The notes: a model not told the origin generated them from the letters alone. A stretch of 64,000 bases of DNA from VXRD01 sp965242535 (GCA_965242535.1 OZ251458.1:4774001-4838000), one strand, 5' to 3'. Counted from the stretch's first letter, positions 27,911 to 36,664 are shown. Numbers and translations: made by a program.

Positions 27911-29323
27911 ATGACGAAAAAATTGAACGATTTTAAGACCGCGGTTTTGCCCGAGCGCAAACTCGGATTTTGGCAGATGGCCGGGCCGGGCGCGATTTTG
28001 GTGGGGCTGTCTATCGGCGCGGGCGAGATCATCGTGTGGCCCCTGGTCGTCGCCGAATACGGCGCGAGCATGATTTGGGCCGCGGTGTTGGGCGTGTTTT
28101 TGCAGATGTGGATCAACTTCGAGGTGGGGCGCTGGACCATTGCCACGGGCGAAACGGTTTATACGGGATTTGCGCGCGTGTGGCGCGGGTTTGCTCCGCT
28201 GTTCATCGCGATCACCCTGTTCTCGTGGATCGCCCCCGGGTGGGCACGCGCTTCGGGCTTGGCCCTCAAGGCCCTGCTGGTCGGCCCGCAGGGTTGGGGA
28301 TCGGACGCATTTTGGACCGCGATCACCTTTGCCGGCGTCGCGCTGATTTTGTTCGGCCCCAAGTTGATTTACAATTCGATGGAAAAAGCCGTCGAGTTGA
28401 TGGTGCTGATCGTCACCGTGGGGTTGATCGCGGTCGCCTTTGCCGTGGGCACGGCAGAGACGTGGATCGAGCTCGGCAAGGGAGTCGCAAACGTGGGCTA
28501 CAAAGACCCGAATATGTCGGTCAAAGCCCTGTTCATCGCCATCGTGTTTGCCGGCGCAGGGGGAACGGCGAATTTGTTTTACACCTTTTATTTGCGGGAC
28601 AAACACATCGGCATGGGCGCGCACGTGCCGATCATGCAAAATCCATTGCGGGGGCGCGCCGAGGCCATGCCATCAACGGGATTTACGTTTGAAGAAACAG
28701 CGGAAAACGCGGCGCGGTTCAAGGCGTGGTGGGATTACGTGAAGAAAGATCAGATGGTGTTTTTCTGGGGGCTCAATTCCGTGACGATGATGTTGTTCAT
28801 TTTTGGGTCCCTCGCCGTGCTCCACCCCCAAGGCATCGTGCCCGCCCGCGGCACCCTGATTTGGGACGAGGCCGCGATTTTGGGCGAGGTTTGGGGCGAT
28901 ATGGGGCGCGTGATTTTTCTCTTGGTGGGGTTGGCAACCCTGTTCGGCACGCAACTCGCCCTGGTCGATGGGGTCTCGCGGTCCATCGCGGACATCGTTT
29001 ATACCAATTTTAAGGGCGCGCAAAAACGCGACTTGAGTTGGTGGTATTTGCTCGTGGCGGGAATCTGGATCGCGGCCGGATGCGCGATCACTTATGTGAT
29101 GGAACAATACGGCGTGAGCGAGTTGGGCTTTTTGTTCAATGCGGCCTATATGGGCGGGTTTGCCATGGCGATTTACGTGCCCCTGATGCTGTATATCAAC
29201 TGCCGCTATTTGCCCAAAACCGCCCGACCGAGCAAGGGTTGCACCGCGATGATGGCGCTCGCATCGCTGGTCTATATCGCATTCGCCATCGCCTGCGCGC
29301 TGTGGGAATTTGGGATTGGGTGA
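27911..29323 (+). CDS. Nramp-superfamily membrane transporter with altered metal-site motifs
   Basis: A 470-aa protein with about eleven membrane helices and the Nramp order of conserved segments. Where Nramp helix 1 has DPGN, this protein has GAGE (LSIGAGEIIVWP); where helix 6 has MPHN it has GAGGTANLF. These are the metal-coordinating motifs of manganese/iron Nramp transporters, so transport of another ion or small molecule is possible. A hydrophilic loop of ~60 residues (near 235-290) lies between helices 6 and 7. ATG at 27911 is preceded by AAGGAAA. The gene is monocistronic with a good terminator. Confidence 0.82.
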   Translation: MTKKLNDFKTAVLPERKLGFWQMAGPGAILVGLSIGAGEIIVWPLVVAEYGASMIWAAVLGVFLQMWINFEVGRWTIATGETVYTGFARVWRGFAPLFIAITLFSWIAPGWARASGLALKALLVGPQGWGSDAFWTAITFAGVALILFGPKLIYNSMEKAVELMVLIVTVGLIAVAFAVGTAETWIELGKGVANVGYKDPNMSVKALFIAIVFAGAGGTANLFYTFYLRDKHIGMGAHVPIMQNPLRGRAEAMPSTGFTFEETAENAARFKAWWDYVKKDQMVFFWGLNSVTMMLFIFGSLAVLHPQGIVPARGTLIWDEAAILGEVWGDMGRVIFLLVGLATLFGTQLALVDGVSRSIADIVYTNFKGAQKRDLSWWYLLVAGIWIAAGCAITYVMEQYGVSELGFLFNAAYMGGFAMAIYVPLMLYINCRYLPKTARPSKGCTAMMALASLVYIAFAIACALWEFGIG

Positions 29324-29399
29324 TAGACTCCAGACTCCCCGCACGGAAGCGACGGGGCGTTACGGGCGATTGGGGTAAAACTGAAACGGAAAAAGAAAG

Positions 29400-29433
29400 G
29401 GGCTTGTGATCATGTCACAAGCCCTCGTTTTTT
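29400..29433 (+). terminator. terminator of the Nramp-like gene
   Basis: Ten-bp perfect stem GGGCTTGTGA/TCACAAGCCC, five-base loop, then TCGTTTTTT. Confidence 0.9.
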
Positions 29434-29477
29434 ATATGTCAATCATCGGTAGGGTTTTATTTTTCATTCACTCAGTC

Positions 29478-29714
29478 TCAAGCCTCGTGTTTTGCATTGT
29501 TTTTTTTGATCTCCAATGCCCGCTGAAAATCCCATCCCAAGACTGCCCAGTCATGCGCGAGTGCTTCGGCATCTGACTGAAATGGATATGGCCTATCGAC
29601 AGCGGATTCGGGATCAGATTCGGGATAAGTTGGAAACAAGTTTGCCAATGTGCCGACGCCATACAAGAAATTTCTCCAAGTGGGGCACACCTGACTTCGC
29701 AGTTCAAATGACAT
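29478..29714 (-). CDS. small protein of unknown function (78 aa)
   Basis: MSFELRSQVCPTW...; the start is supported by AAGGAG five bases upstream. A central FLYGVGTLANLF stretch is mildly hydrophobic, and the C-terminal half is acidic then basic. A slightly longer overlapping frame (29468-29746) lacks such a ribosome site and was set aside. No known domain. The AT-rich neighbourhood suggests a free-standing small gene. Confidence 0.6.
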   Translation of the reverse strand: MSFELRSQVCPTWRNFLYGVGTLANLFPTYPESDPESAVDRPYPFQSDAEALAHDWAVLGWDFQRALEIKKNNAKHEA

Positions 29715-29803
29715 TTTATCTCCTTTGAAAAAAAAAGAAAGTCCATCGCGCTGTAAATATACGCGATAAATAGACTTTGAAAATAAAAAAACGCGCTTTG
29801 TTT

Positions 29804-30064
29804 TTAGAGGAGTTTCACCAGTGCGGCGACCACGATGACAGCGCCGACCATCATTAACCCGAGACGCACGAGCAAGCGCAACTCCATTTCCTTCATACCG
29901 CGTTTCAATCGCGCCTCCTGTTCTTTCAAGTCCCGTTTGGTCGCTAACTTTTCATCGATCAGCATCGCTTGAGAACGCGCTAGCACTTCGGCTTGTTCTT
30001 CCGGCATTCCGGCCCGTTTCAGTCCCTTGACAAAGGCAAGGGTATCAAAAGTGATTGTAGCCAT
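29804..30064 (-). CDS. DUF1640-like coiled-coil protein with C-terminal membrane anchor
   Basis: An 86-aa protein (MATITFDTLAFVKGLK...) with an N-terminal PEEQAEVLARSQ segment, a charged coiled coil over residues 40-60 and a single hydrophobic C-terminal helix (VRLGLMMVGAVIVVAALVKLL region). The pattern fits the DUF1640/CCDC90-like family of small coiled-coil membrane proteins, role unknown in bacteria. Start at 30064 has GGAGGG upstream; the 25-residue upstream extension has none. Confidence 0.75.
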   Translation of the reverse strand: MATITFDTLAFVKGLKRAGMPEEQAEVLARSQAMLIDEKLATKRDLKEQEARLKRGMKEMELRLLVRLGLMMVGAVIVVAALVKLL

Positions 30065-30150
30065 AAAAGCCCTCCATTTGATTTTATGGACCGTTCGCGG
30101 TGGGCAATATACCCAACAGTGCGTAAAGTGCCCTTTCACACATGAAATAA

Positions 30151-30180
30151 GGGCGTGCGATCTTCATCGCACGCCCTCGT
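30151..30180. terminator. hairpin between small gene and tRNA-Leu (GAG)
   Basis: Eleven-bp stem GGGCGTGCGAT/ATCGCACGCCC with a CTTC loop. T-run is strong on the plus side (TCGTTTTTTT) and weaker on the minus side (TTATTT). Because the only upstream transcription seen is the minus-strand glycolytic operon plus tRNA, it probably works as a bidirectional terminator. Confidence 0.75.
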
Positions 30181-30185
30181 TTTTT

Positions 30186-30272
30186 TGGTGCCGAAGAGGG
30201 GATTCGAACCCCTACACCCTTTCGAGTACTGCCCCCTCAAGACAGCGTGTCTACCAATTCCACCACTTCGGC
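30186..30272 (-). tRNA. tRNA-Leu (GAG anticodon)
   Basis: 87-base class II tRNA on the minus strand. Acceptor GCCGAAG/CTTCGGC, anticodon stem CTGTC/GGCAG, loop TTGAGGG (anticodon GAG), long variable arm, T-arm AGGGGTTCGAATCCCCT, encoded CCA. Starts 7 bp after the secG stop, so it may be released from the pgk-tpiA-secG transcript. Confidence 0.95.
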
Positions 30273-30279
30273 ACAAAAT

Positions 30280-30675
30280 TTATGGCGCGGTGTTGCCGGT
30301 ATCGGCGGGTGTCGTTTGGGTTGTGCCCTCTGCGGGCGCGGTCTCATCTTGCGGAAAGACCAAGGGCTGAGGGACTTGTTGTGCGGGCATTTGCCCCTGT
30401 TCCATCAACCGCTCGGCGGCCGTTGACGGCGCGGAATCCGTCGTGCGCCCCGCGTACCAAAGCCCAATGCAGGTCAGCGCGAAAATGATGCCCACATACG
30501 TCGTCACTTTTGCCAGGAAAGGCACGGCGCCACCGCCGCCAAACATCGTCGTGCCCCCGCCCATGCCGCCAAACGCACCGCCGGACAGGCCGCCACTTCT
30601 GCCGGGCTGCATCAAAATAGCCAAAATGAGAACCACGCAAACCAACACATGAACGACCAAAAGAAAAATTTCCAT
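30280..30675 (-). CDS. secG: preprotein translocase subunit SecG
   Basis: A 131-aa protein with two membrane segments separated by the glycine-rich loop typical of SecG (PGRSGGLSGGAFGG) and a Gln/Thr/Pro-rich cytoplasmic tail of about 50 residues. It assists SecYE during protein export. It starts one base past the tpiA stop; the tpiA-secG pairing is common across bacteria and supports the call. Confidence 0.93.
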   Translation of the reverse strand: MEIFLLVVHVLVCVVLILAILMQPGRSGGLSGGAFGGMGGGTTMFGGGGAVPFLAKVTTYVGIIFALTCIGLWYAGRTTDSAPSTAAERLMEQGQMPAQQVPQPLVFPQDETAPAEGTTQTTPADTGNTAP

Positions 30676-30676
30676 A

Positions 30677-31438
30677 TCACCCTCTTACCGCTGCTTTCAC
30701 AATGGCAGCAAATGCGGCGGCATCCAGGGAAGCCCCGCCGATCAAGCCGCCGTCGATATTGTCTTGGGCAAATAACGCCGCCGCATTGTCGGGCTTCACG
30801 GATCCGCCGTATTGAATGCGAATCGCCCGTGCGACCTCGGCGCGATAGCGTTCGGTCAACACGTTTCGGAGAAAGGCGTGGACGGCCTCTGCCCGTTCTG
30901 GCGTGGCGGTCAGGCCCGTGCCAATGGCCCACACAGGTTCGTAAGCCAGCGTAATACGCCGCACGCCATCGGTGGAAATCCCGTCGAGCGCGCCGCGCAG
31001 TTGCGCCTCGACCACGTGCTCGGTTTTGTCGGCTTGACGCTCATCCAAAGACTCGCCAAGGCACACAATCGGTTTGAGTCCAGCATGCAGGGCCGCCTTT
31101 AAGCGGCGGTTCACGGTCTCGTCTGTTTCGCCGAAAAACTGCCGGCGTTCCGAGTGACCCAATATAACGTATTCACACCCGCAAGTCAACAGCATGGGCG
31201 CGGATACCTCGCCCGTGAACGCCCCCTCGGATTCCCAATACACGTTCTGCGCGCCCAAGCCGACAGCCGTGCCGCGCACCACGCCTGCGACCCGTTCCAA
31301 TGCCGTAAAGGGCGGGCAGATCGCCACCTCCACGCCGGTTATCCCGGATGCGGCATCTATCACGCATCGCGCCAAACTCTCGGCTTCATCGGGCGTTTTG
31401 TTGAGTTTCCAGTTGCCCGCCACAAATGGCGTTCGCAT
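30677..31438 (-). CDS. tpiA: triosephosphate isomerase
   Basis: A 253-aa TIM-barrel enzyme interconverting dihydroxyacetone phosphate and glyceraldehyde-3-phosphate. Conserved residues visible: GNWKLNK (Lys near residue 11), GHSERR with catalytic His near 95, YEPVWAIGTG with catalytic Glu near 167, and the GGSVKPDN phosphate loop. It lies between pgk and secG on the same strand; AAAGGAT precedes the ATG. Confidence 0.97.
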   Translation of the reverse strand: MRTPFVAGNWKLNKTPDEAESLARCVIDAASGITGVEVAICPPFTALERVAGVVRGTAVGLGAQNVYWESEGAFTGEVSAPMLLTCGCEYVILGHSERRQFFGETDETVNRRLKAALHAGLKPIVCLGESLDERQADKTEHVVEAQLRGALDGISTDGVRRITLAYEPVWAIGTGLTATPERAEAVHAFLRNVLTERYRAEVARAIRIQYGGSVKPDNAAALFAQDNIDGGLIGGASLDAAAFAAIVKAAVRG

Positions 31439-31480
31439 CGCAACATCCTTTCAAAATTTGGGATTCACCCGTCTCCAATG

Positions 31481-32689
31481 CTATGCTTCATCGCCTTCTC
31501 TATCCGACAGCGCGGCCACGCCGGGCAAGGTCTGGCCCTCTAAAAACGCCAGCGAAGCCCCGCCCCCGGTCGAGACGTGGCTCAATTTTTTTGCCACGCC
31601 AAAATCCGCTATCGCGGCCGCGGTCTCCCCCCCGCCGACGATCGTCGTCGCCCCCTGCGCGGTCGCCGTGACCAATGCGTTGGCAACCGCACGCGACCCT
31701 TTGGAAAACGAGTAAATCTCGCACGCGCCCAAGGGCCCGTTCCACACCACTGTTTTGGCGTTGAGGACGACATCGGAAAATCGCTTCCGCGTTTCAGGCC
31801 CGATGTCAAACCCCTCCATGTCTGCGGGAATGCGGTCGCGCGGCACGATTTGGACGGGGACGCCTTCGGCCATCTCGGGCGCTACGACCGTATCGACGGG
31901 CAGAATGAGGTTCACGCCTTCGGCTTTTGCGCGTTGGAGCAACTCGGCGGCGACCGCAACGCGGTCTTTCTCCAACAGCGACTTGCCGATTTCCAAGCCC
32001 ATCGCCTCGAAAAACGTAAATGCCATGCCCCCGCCGATGAGCAGGGTATCGACTTTTGAAAACAAATTTTCGATGATGTCCATTTTGCCGGAAATTTTCG
32101 CGCCACCCATAATCGCGATATAAGGCCGCGTGGGATCGGCCAAGGCCGCGCCGAGGTAATCCAACTCCCTTTGCATCAACAAACCCGCAGCACACGCGAG
32201 AAAATAATGCGTGACGCCCTCGGTGGAGGCATGGGCGCGATGGGCCGTGCCAAACGCATCGTTGACATACACATCGCCCAATTCGGACAATTGCGTGGCA
32301 AAGCCCGGCGCATTGGCCTCTTCATCGGCGTGAAAGCGCAAATTTTCGAGCAACGCGACCGACCCTTCGGGCGCGCGTTTGACCGCATCCACCGTTGCCT
32401 CGCCCACGCTATCGGGCGCGAGCACCACTTCTCGGCCGAGCAGGAGTTGCAGGGCTTCGGCGATGGGTTCAAGCGACAACTCGGGGACGACCTCGCCTTC
32501 GGGCCTGCCCAGATGGGACATCAGCACGGGTTTGCCACCCGCGTCTAAAATGTGCCGAATCGTGGGCAGAGCCGCTCGGAGGCGCGTGTCATCTGCGACC
32601 CGTCCATCTTCGAGCGGCACGTTAAAATCCACGCGCACCAAAACGCGCTTGTCCGCCAAGTCCAAATCCGCAATCGACATCTTTGCCAC
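31481..32689 (-). CDS. pgk: phosphoglycerate kinase
   Basis: A 402-aa enzyme transferring phosphate from 1,3-bisphosphoglycerate to ADP. Signature VLVRVDFNVPLEDG at the N-terminus, SHLGRPEG, and the GGGETAAA nucleotide-binding end segment. GTG at 32689 is chosen for GAGGAG seven bases upstream. It heads the pgk-tpiA-secG run, but unlike the usual gap-pgk linkage it is separated from gap by about 4 kb of restriction-modification genes and a MITE copy. Confidence 0.97.
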   Translation of the reverse strand: MAKMSIADLDLADKRVLVRVDFNVPLEDGRVADDTRLRAALPTIRHILDAGGKPVLMSHLGRPEGEVVPELSLEPIAEALQLLLGREVVLAPDSVGEATVDAVKRAPEGSVALLENLRFHADEEANAPGFATQLSELGDVYVNDAFGTAHRAHASTEGVTHYFLACAAGLLMQRELDYLGAALADPTRPYIAIMGGAKISGKMDIIENLFSKVDTLLIGGGMAFTFFEAMGLEIGKSLLEKDRVAVAAELLQRAKAEGVNLILPVDTVVAPEMAEGVPVQIVPRDRIPADMEGFDIGPETRKRFSDVVLNAKTVVWNGPLGACEIYSFSKGSRAVANALVTATAQGATTIVGGGETAAAIADFGVAKKLSHVSTGGGASLAFLEGQTLPGVAALSDREGDEA

Positions 32690-32816
32690 GCTGTTCTCCT
32701 CAAGTTCAAACCACGATCGGATTAGACACGATGAACGCCTATCGCCGTTGTACCCCGCTCCTCACTTTTGGCGTGTATTTGAAAATTAAAACAAATAAAA
32801 ATCAAATTGGTATGGC

Positions 32817-33275
32817 TACTCTGTAAATTAAGTTATTCTCAATTTTGATCCGCACAAATCAGCACCGACATTGCTTACTTTTTTAACAACTTTGGTCCTA
32901 AAGCCTCGTGGGTTGCCTTCGATGCCTTCGGCGACCTACTTTTTGTCAACAGCAACAAAAAGTAGGCGAGCGGGGTACAACTGCCTTAGCAGTTCAAAAA
33001 TGCCGCTCTCATGCGCCGAGGGGCTAGCACAGCGCGAGCGGGGTACAACTGCTCCAGCAGTTCAATCGCTTTTGTAACAACACGACATGAGACAGCCTGC
33101 GAGGTGGGTTGCAAAATAGAGGTTGGTTGCGAGACGGACTTGCGCGCTGTGCCTGATGGCTTTCCTTGAGGGGCTTTTGAGATGGCATGTTGGGCGATGG
33201 CTTATTTGATGTACGGCATCACGGCCATCACGCGCTTAAAAAAATGAAATTCATAATTATTTAATTTACAGAGTA
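32817..33275 (+). repeat. MITE-like element, copy 3
   Basis: 459 bp bounded by TACTCTGTAAATTAA and TTAATTTACAGAGTA. Filled at both internal sites with the small palindrome GAGCGGGGTACAACTG...CAGTTCAA (near 32967-32998 and 33033-33064). A stem ACAAAAAGTAGG/CCTACTTTTTGT lies near 32935-32965. It fills the gap between pgk and the restriction-modification cassette. The 127 bp before it (32690-32816) contains a remnant of the same small palindrome. Confidence 0.85.
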
Positions 33276-33289
33276 ATGACTTCAAATGC

Positions 33290-33325
33290 AGAAAGAAATA
33301 CAGGGACACCTGAAGGCATCCCTGT
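33290..33325 (-). terminator. hairpin downstream of the second methyltransferase
   Basis: Seven-bp stem ACAGGGA/TCCCTGT with a 12-base loop; on the minus strand it is followed by ATTTCTTTC. It would end the restriction-modification transcript. Nothing else supportable lies in 33326-33544. Confidence 0.55.
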
Positions 33326-33544
33326 AAAAAAATGGTAATAATCGAGCTACCGTAATCCTGTCTGCCAGGCGGAAGCTCGATGGGTTTTAATGCGAAAACG
33401 GTAACCAATTCTCCTGCGTTTGTCAACAACTAATCGTCCTGCGTTTGTCCACATCCCATCGGGTAGTTTCCTTTTGTTGCCGGCATCTCGCTCCGTCTAT
33501 CCCTCGTTGCGTTGTAGGCTACGCCTGCGCTTTTGTCGCGTTGA

Positions 33545-34348
33545 TCAAAAAAGTGATGGTTGCACCGATTTGATTCGCTTCTCCGCTGCCTCGTAGTATT
33601 CTCGCTCCGCTTCGATGCCGATGAATTTTCTACCGGCGCCGACCGCGGCGACTCCCGTAGAACCGACGCCCATGAACGGATCGAACACGACATCGTTTTG
33701 ACGGGTGGCGATATCGATCAGGTGCTTTAATAGTTTGATGGGCTTTTGCGTTGGATGCTTGGGATTCTTGAGTCTTTCCGGCCCCATGCATATCGGCGAT
33801 TCAAAAAAGTTGTGCATTTCGCTTTGTTTGCCAAAATTCCAGATGTGGCCCTTGTTCCACATACAGACGATGAGCTCGCAACTGTTCAAAAAGCCGGCCT
33901 TTCTGAACTTGGGAACGGGATTGGTTTTGTGCCAAACAAAAAACTGAAAGGTGTCAAAAATGGGATCGAATATTTCATGCCATCTCCCGATCAAATTATA
34001 CGAGCAAAACGCAAAGAGATTTCCCGTTGGCTTTAGGATTCGCACGAAGTCGTCTTTCAAATCGGCCGGGTCAAAATTTTTATCCCACTCGGCGAGGTCA
34101 TTGTTTATATCCGCTCGCCAATCGAATTTGATATTCCCCGTCGAATACGGACTCAAGTTATAGGGCGGATCGGTACAAATAAAATCGACGGAATGGTCGG
34201 GCATGTCTTTCATCGCATGTAAGCTATCGGCATGGAGCAATTTATAGGGATCATCGGCTCGACCTACGCGACGCGCTTCAAAGCCCGTTGCCCATGCGGA
34301 ACTCCGCACGATTTGACGGATCGACTTTTCGGTATCGACCATTCTCAT
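33545..34348 (-). CDS. DNA methyltransferase (DPPY type) of a restriction-modification cassette
   Basis: A 267-aa beta-class methyltransferase: motif IV CTDPPYNLS (residues 58-66) precedes motif I DPFMGVGSTG near residue 222. DPPY suggests adenine-N6 or possibly cytosine-N4 methylation. ATG at 34348 has GGGGAA upstream. It is the last gene of the cassette, 105 bp after the 53-aa gene. A cassette with two methyltransferases may protect two strands of an asymmetric site, or one enzyme may be an accessory. Confidence 0.9.
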   Translation of the reverse strand: MRMVDTEKSIRQIVRSSAWATGFEARRVGRADDPYKLLHADSLHAMKDMPDHSVDFICTDPPYNLSPYSTGNIKFDWRADINNDLAEWDKNFDPADLKDDFVRILKPTGNLFAFCSYNLIGRWHEIFDPIFDTFQFFVWHKTNPVPKFRKAGFLNSCELIVCMWNKGHIWNFGKQSEMHNFFESPICMGPERLKNPKHPTQKPIKLLKHLIDIATRQNDVVFDPFMGVGSTGVAAVGAGRKFIGIEAEREYYEAAEKRIKSVQPSLF

Positions 34349-34453
34349 CTGTTCCCCCGCAAGACTCGTTTGACCGAATCCGCCAAGCGTCCGCCAAATA
34401 CAAATCCGTCATCGGCACCACCGCCACGCCATCGCCTCCTCAATCGCTCCCGA

Positions 34454-34615
34454 TCACCGCTTCCATTCGATATGGTCGTTGATACCGCGTTTCTCGTAGA
34501 GATTCAAAACATCCGTGCAAAAATCCATCACTTCCCTCTCTCCTGCGGCTTTCGCACCCTCCCTCACCTGCACCTGCCTGTACATATCTCTTAAATCTGA
34601 AAAATCCATAGCCAT
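34454..34615 (-). CDS. 53-aa protein inside the restriction-modification cassette
   Basis: Starts directly after the stop codon of the m4C methyltransferase gene (TAGATG), using the ribosome site AAGGAG inside that gene's last codons. Sequence is MAMDFSDLRDMYRQVQ... ending in IEWKR, charged and probably helical, no HTH signature that I can defend. Its tight coupling suggests it is real; it could be a controller-like or accessory peptide, but that is speculation. Confidence 0.55.
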   Translation of the reverse strand: MAMDFSDLRDMYRQVQVREGAKAAGEREVMDFCTDVLNLYEKRGINDHIEWKR

Positions 34616-35935
34616 CTACTCCTTTAATCCGATAACGATATACTCCGTTGGATACGCTTCTGAGTTTGCCTTATCATTGCTCGCAAATCTACCCGTTTTT
34701 TCATCGCGTTTCTGGGGAAGTATCTTGAGAGGGATTTCCCGTTTTATGAGCCGATCCAATTTGAAACCCGACCGTTGCAGGGACTCGGCAAATGCTTCGG
34801 CGTTGCGTATATCGACTCCCTTTAGCTTCGTATTTCCAATGACATAGCAACACCTGCCCCCCGGCTTCAGGATTCTAAAACTCTCATTGAAGACTTCCTG
34901 CATATCAATAAAAAAGGCTTCGATTTCTTTCGCCTTTTTTTTGCTTTTAGATACCATTTCATCGACAATATCAGAGGCAATTTGGCTCGATAGAGACTCG
35001 GATTCGTACCGTTTGTAGGATGTACCGATAAACTGTTTTCTGTATTCTTTTAAGTCATCAGCCAAATCTAGCCAGAGAGTTGAGAGTTGGTGGAGGTCTG
35101 CATATTCGTAACTCGTCACATAAGGACTTGAACTGATAATCAAATCGACGCTGTCATCGGGAACGGCTTGGGCCTTGGCTGAACTTATTTGGACATTTAG
35201 GTAACGCTCCAGATTCTCTTTTGTATGGCATGGAACGACTTCGTAGAAATAGGCATTTCCCTTTAGCATTTTTGACAGGTGCCTTTTAATCGCATCAGCG
35301 GGGGGCGTAGGCCGCTTCTTCATATCTCTCGTCGGTTTCGTACTGCTCTGGCTCCAAATTGAACATGTTTTGAGAACGTGACTCAACGCGACCAAAAAGA
35401 AAGACCGAACGGCTTGGTCGGGTTCGTCGAGAATTAAGACGAGAATTTTTCCTATTTTATCTCGCACTTCTTCCGTGAACCAGTAGTCAATTCGTTCTAA
35501 GTGTTTTTCTGGAATTTGAGGGCGTACTTCATTTGCCACAAAAAGGCAACCTTGATCGTCATCGTGGAAATCACAAATATTTGACAGAAATCGTTTGACT
35601 TTTTTTTCCAAATAATCGGGTTTGATCGGTGTTGCTTTTGCTTTGGTTACCAAATGGGCGACTTTATTGATATCTGTGCCGCTGGCGCGAAGACCTCTGG
35701 ATATCGCACTGACAATCGTCGTTCCAGATCCCATAAAAGGGTCGTTTATACTCGCCGAGCCATTGGTGATATAGCAATCCATCAGTTGCTCTACCAACTG
35801 CGGGATGAACTTGGCGGGATACCGGTGGTAGCCATGCGTCCATTTTCCGGTGTCTGATGGCTTGCATCCGTTGAACGACCAAGCCTTATCAACCGGGGTC
35901 TGGTTAAACCATTCTAGAATTTCATTGGGGGACAT
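34616..35935 (-). CDS. N4-cytosine-type DNA methyltransferase (SSPY motif)
   Basis: A 439-aa enzyme. AdoMet motif I NDPFMGSGTT comes first (near residue 63) and the catalytic motif IV is SSSPYVTSYEYADL (near 277), a variant of the SPPY motif typical of m4C methyltransferases. A large insertion between them is likely the target-recognition region. The start at 35935 has GGAGG seven bases upstream; a longer frame adds seven residues without a ribosome site. It follows the endonuclease gene by 39 bp and is tied to the 53-aa gene downstream. Confidence 0.9.
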   Translation of the reverse strand: MSPNEILEWFNQTPVDKAWSFNGCKPSDTGKWTHGYHRYPAKFIPQLVEQLMDCYITNGSASINDPFMGSGTTIVSAISRGLRASGTDINKVAHLVTKAKATPIKPDYLEKKVKRFLSNICDFHDDDQGCLFVANEVRPQIPEKHLERIDYWFTEEVRDKIGKILVLILDEPDQAVRSFFLVALSHVLKTCSIWSQSSTKPTRDMKKRPTPPADAIKRHLSKMLKGNAYFYEVVPCHTKENLERYLNVQISSAKAQAVPDDSVDLIISSSPYVTSYEYADLHQLSTLWLDLADDLKEYRKQFIGTSYKRYESESLSSQIASDIVDEMVSKSKKKAKEIEAFFIDMQEVFNESFRILKPGGRCCYVIGNTKLKGVDIRNAEAFAESLQRSGFKLDRLIKREIPLKILPQKRDEKTGRFASNDKANSEAYPTEYIVIGLKE

Positions 35936-35974
35936 AAATAAGCCTCCATTTCCCAAAGCGTTACGTGTTACAGA

Positions 35975-36637
35975 CTATTGCAGGTCGTCTATAATCCGCT
36001 CAAATCTTCGCAGATTGTGCTGTTCAACAAAATTTTTGCGAAAAATATATACGACATCCAATTCGTGCAGCACAATGGTTTTGCTTTTTTGGACTTTCTC
36101 ACTTTCAAAGATGTTGTCTCTATCAAACGTGAGAAAGAACATTTTGATGTGTCGCGTAATGGGACAGGAACGCAATCTCAACTTCCAATATGCGGTTTGG
36201 GCAATGCGCTCTCGTAGCGATATTTTACAGGAGATGATGGCTTTTACAGAGGCATCGGAGGGATCGTACACGACGATATCAGCATCCGGCATGTGGCATC
36301 CATGAATGCCGAAATCAACTAAAATATTGCGCTTAACTTTACAAAGCATCGCATCGCTTTGTTGTTTTTCTAGTGTTGAGCCTTGAGCCAACGCGAGCGG
36401 GAGCCCCGCCTCGTCGATGAATTTTGAGAGGATGTGAAACGCGAGTTTTTCAAAATTTTGACCACTCCACGAACGCCACGATTGACCCATATCGCCTTCG
36501 AAACCATCTTTCCGCTTTGCCTCCACGTACAAGTCTTCGACTTTATCCAAAAAGGCGGGCAGATTTCCGTAGGCTTTCGGATTGTGTTCGAGCTCCTCAT
36601 CGTAGAGGCTCTGGAGGTCTTCAAATTCAAATGGCAT
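35975..36637 (-). CDS. type II restriction endonuclease, BsaWI-like
   Basis: A 220-aa PD-(D/E)XK nuclease. The active-site strand pattern is visible as DADIVVYDP followed by IISCKISLRERIAQTAYWK, with the Asp, Cys-Lys and Ser-Leu-Arg-Glu block typical of BsaWI-like and related enzymes (BsaWI itself cuts WCCGGW; the site here is not predictable). It begins 27 bp after the gap stop codon and may be transcribed with gap. Start at 36637 has GGGAGAA upstream. AT-richer codon use than its glycolytic neighbours points to horizontal gain. Confidence 0.82.
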   Translation of the reverse strand: MPFEFEDLQSLYDEELEHNPKAYGNLPAFLDKVEDLYVEAKRKDGFEGDMGQSWRSWSGQNFEKLAFHILSKFIDEAGLPLALAQGSTLEKQQSDAMLCKVKRNILVDFGIHGCHMPDADIVVYDPSDASVKAIISCKISLRERIAQTAYWKLRLRSCPITRHIKMFFLTFDRDNIFESEKVQKSKTIVLHELDVVYIFRKNFVEQHNLRRFERIIDDLQ

Positions 36638-36664
36638 TATCCGTTCTCCCAAACATGGCTGTTT

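Noticed and set aside
25029..30272. Integrated element between the two tRNA-Leu genes
   Set aside because: No integrase, no direct repeat of a tRNA 3' end; content is ordinary metabolic genes.
33202..33693. Small minus frames of 75 and 87 codons downstream of the methyltransferase
   Set aside because: One is in MITE and spacer DNA, the other overlaps the methyltransferase; neither has a credible ribosome site.
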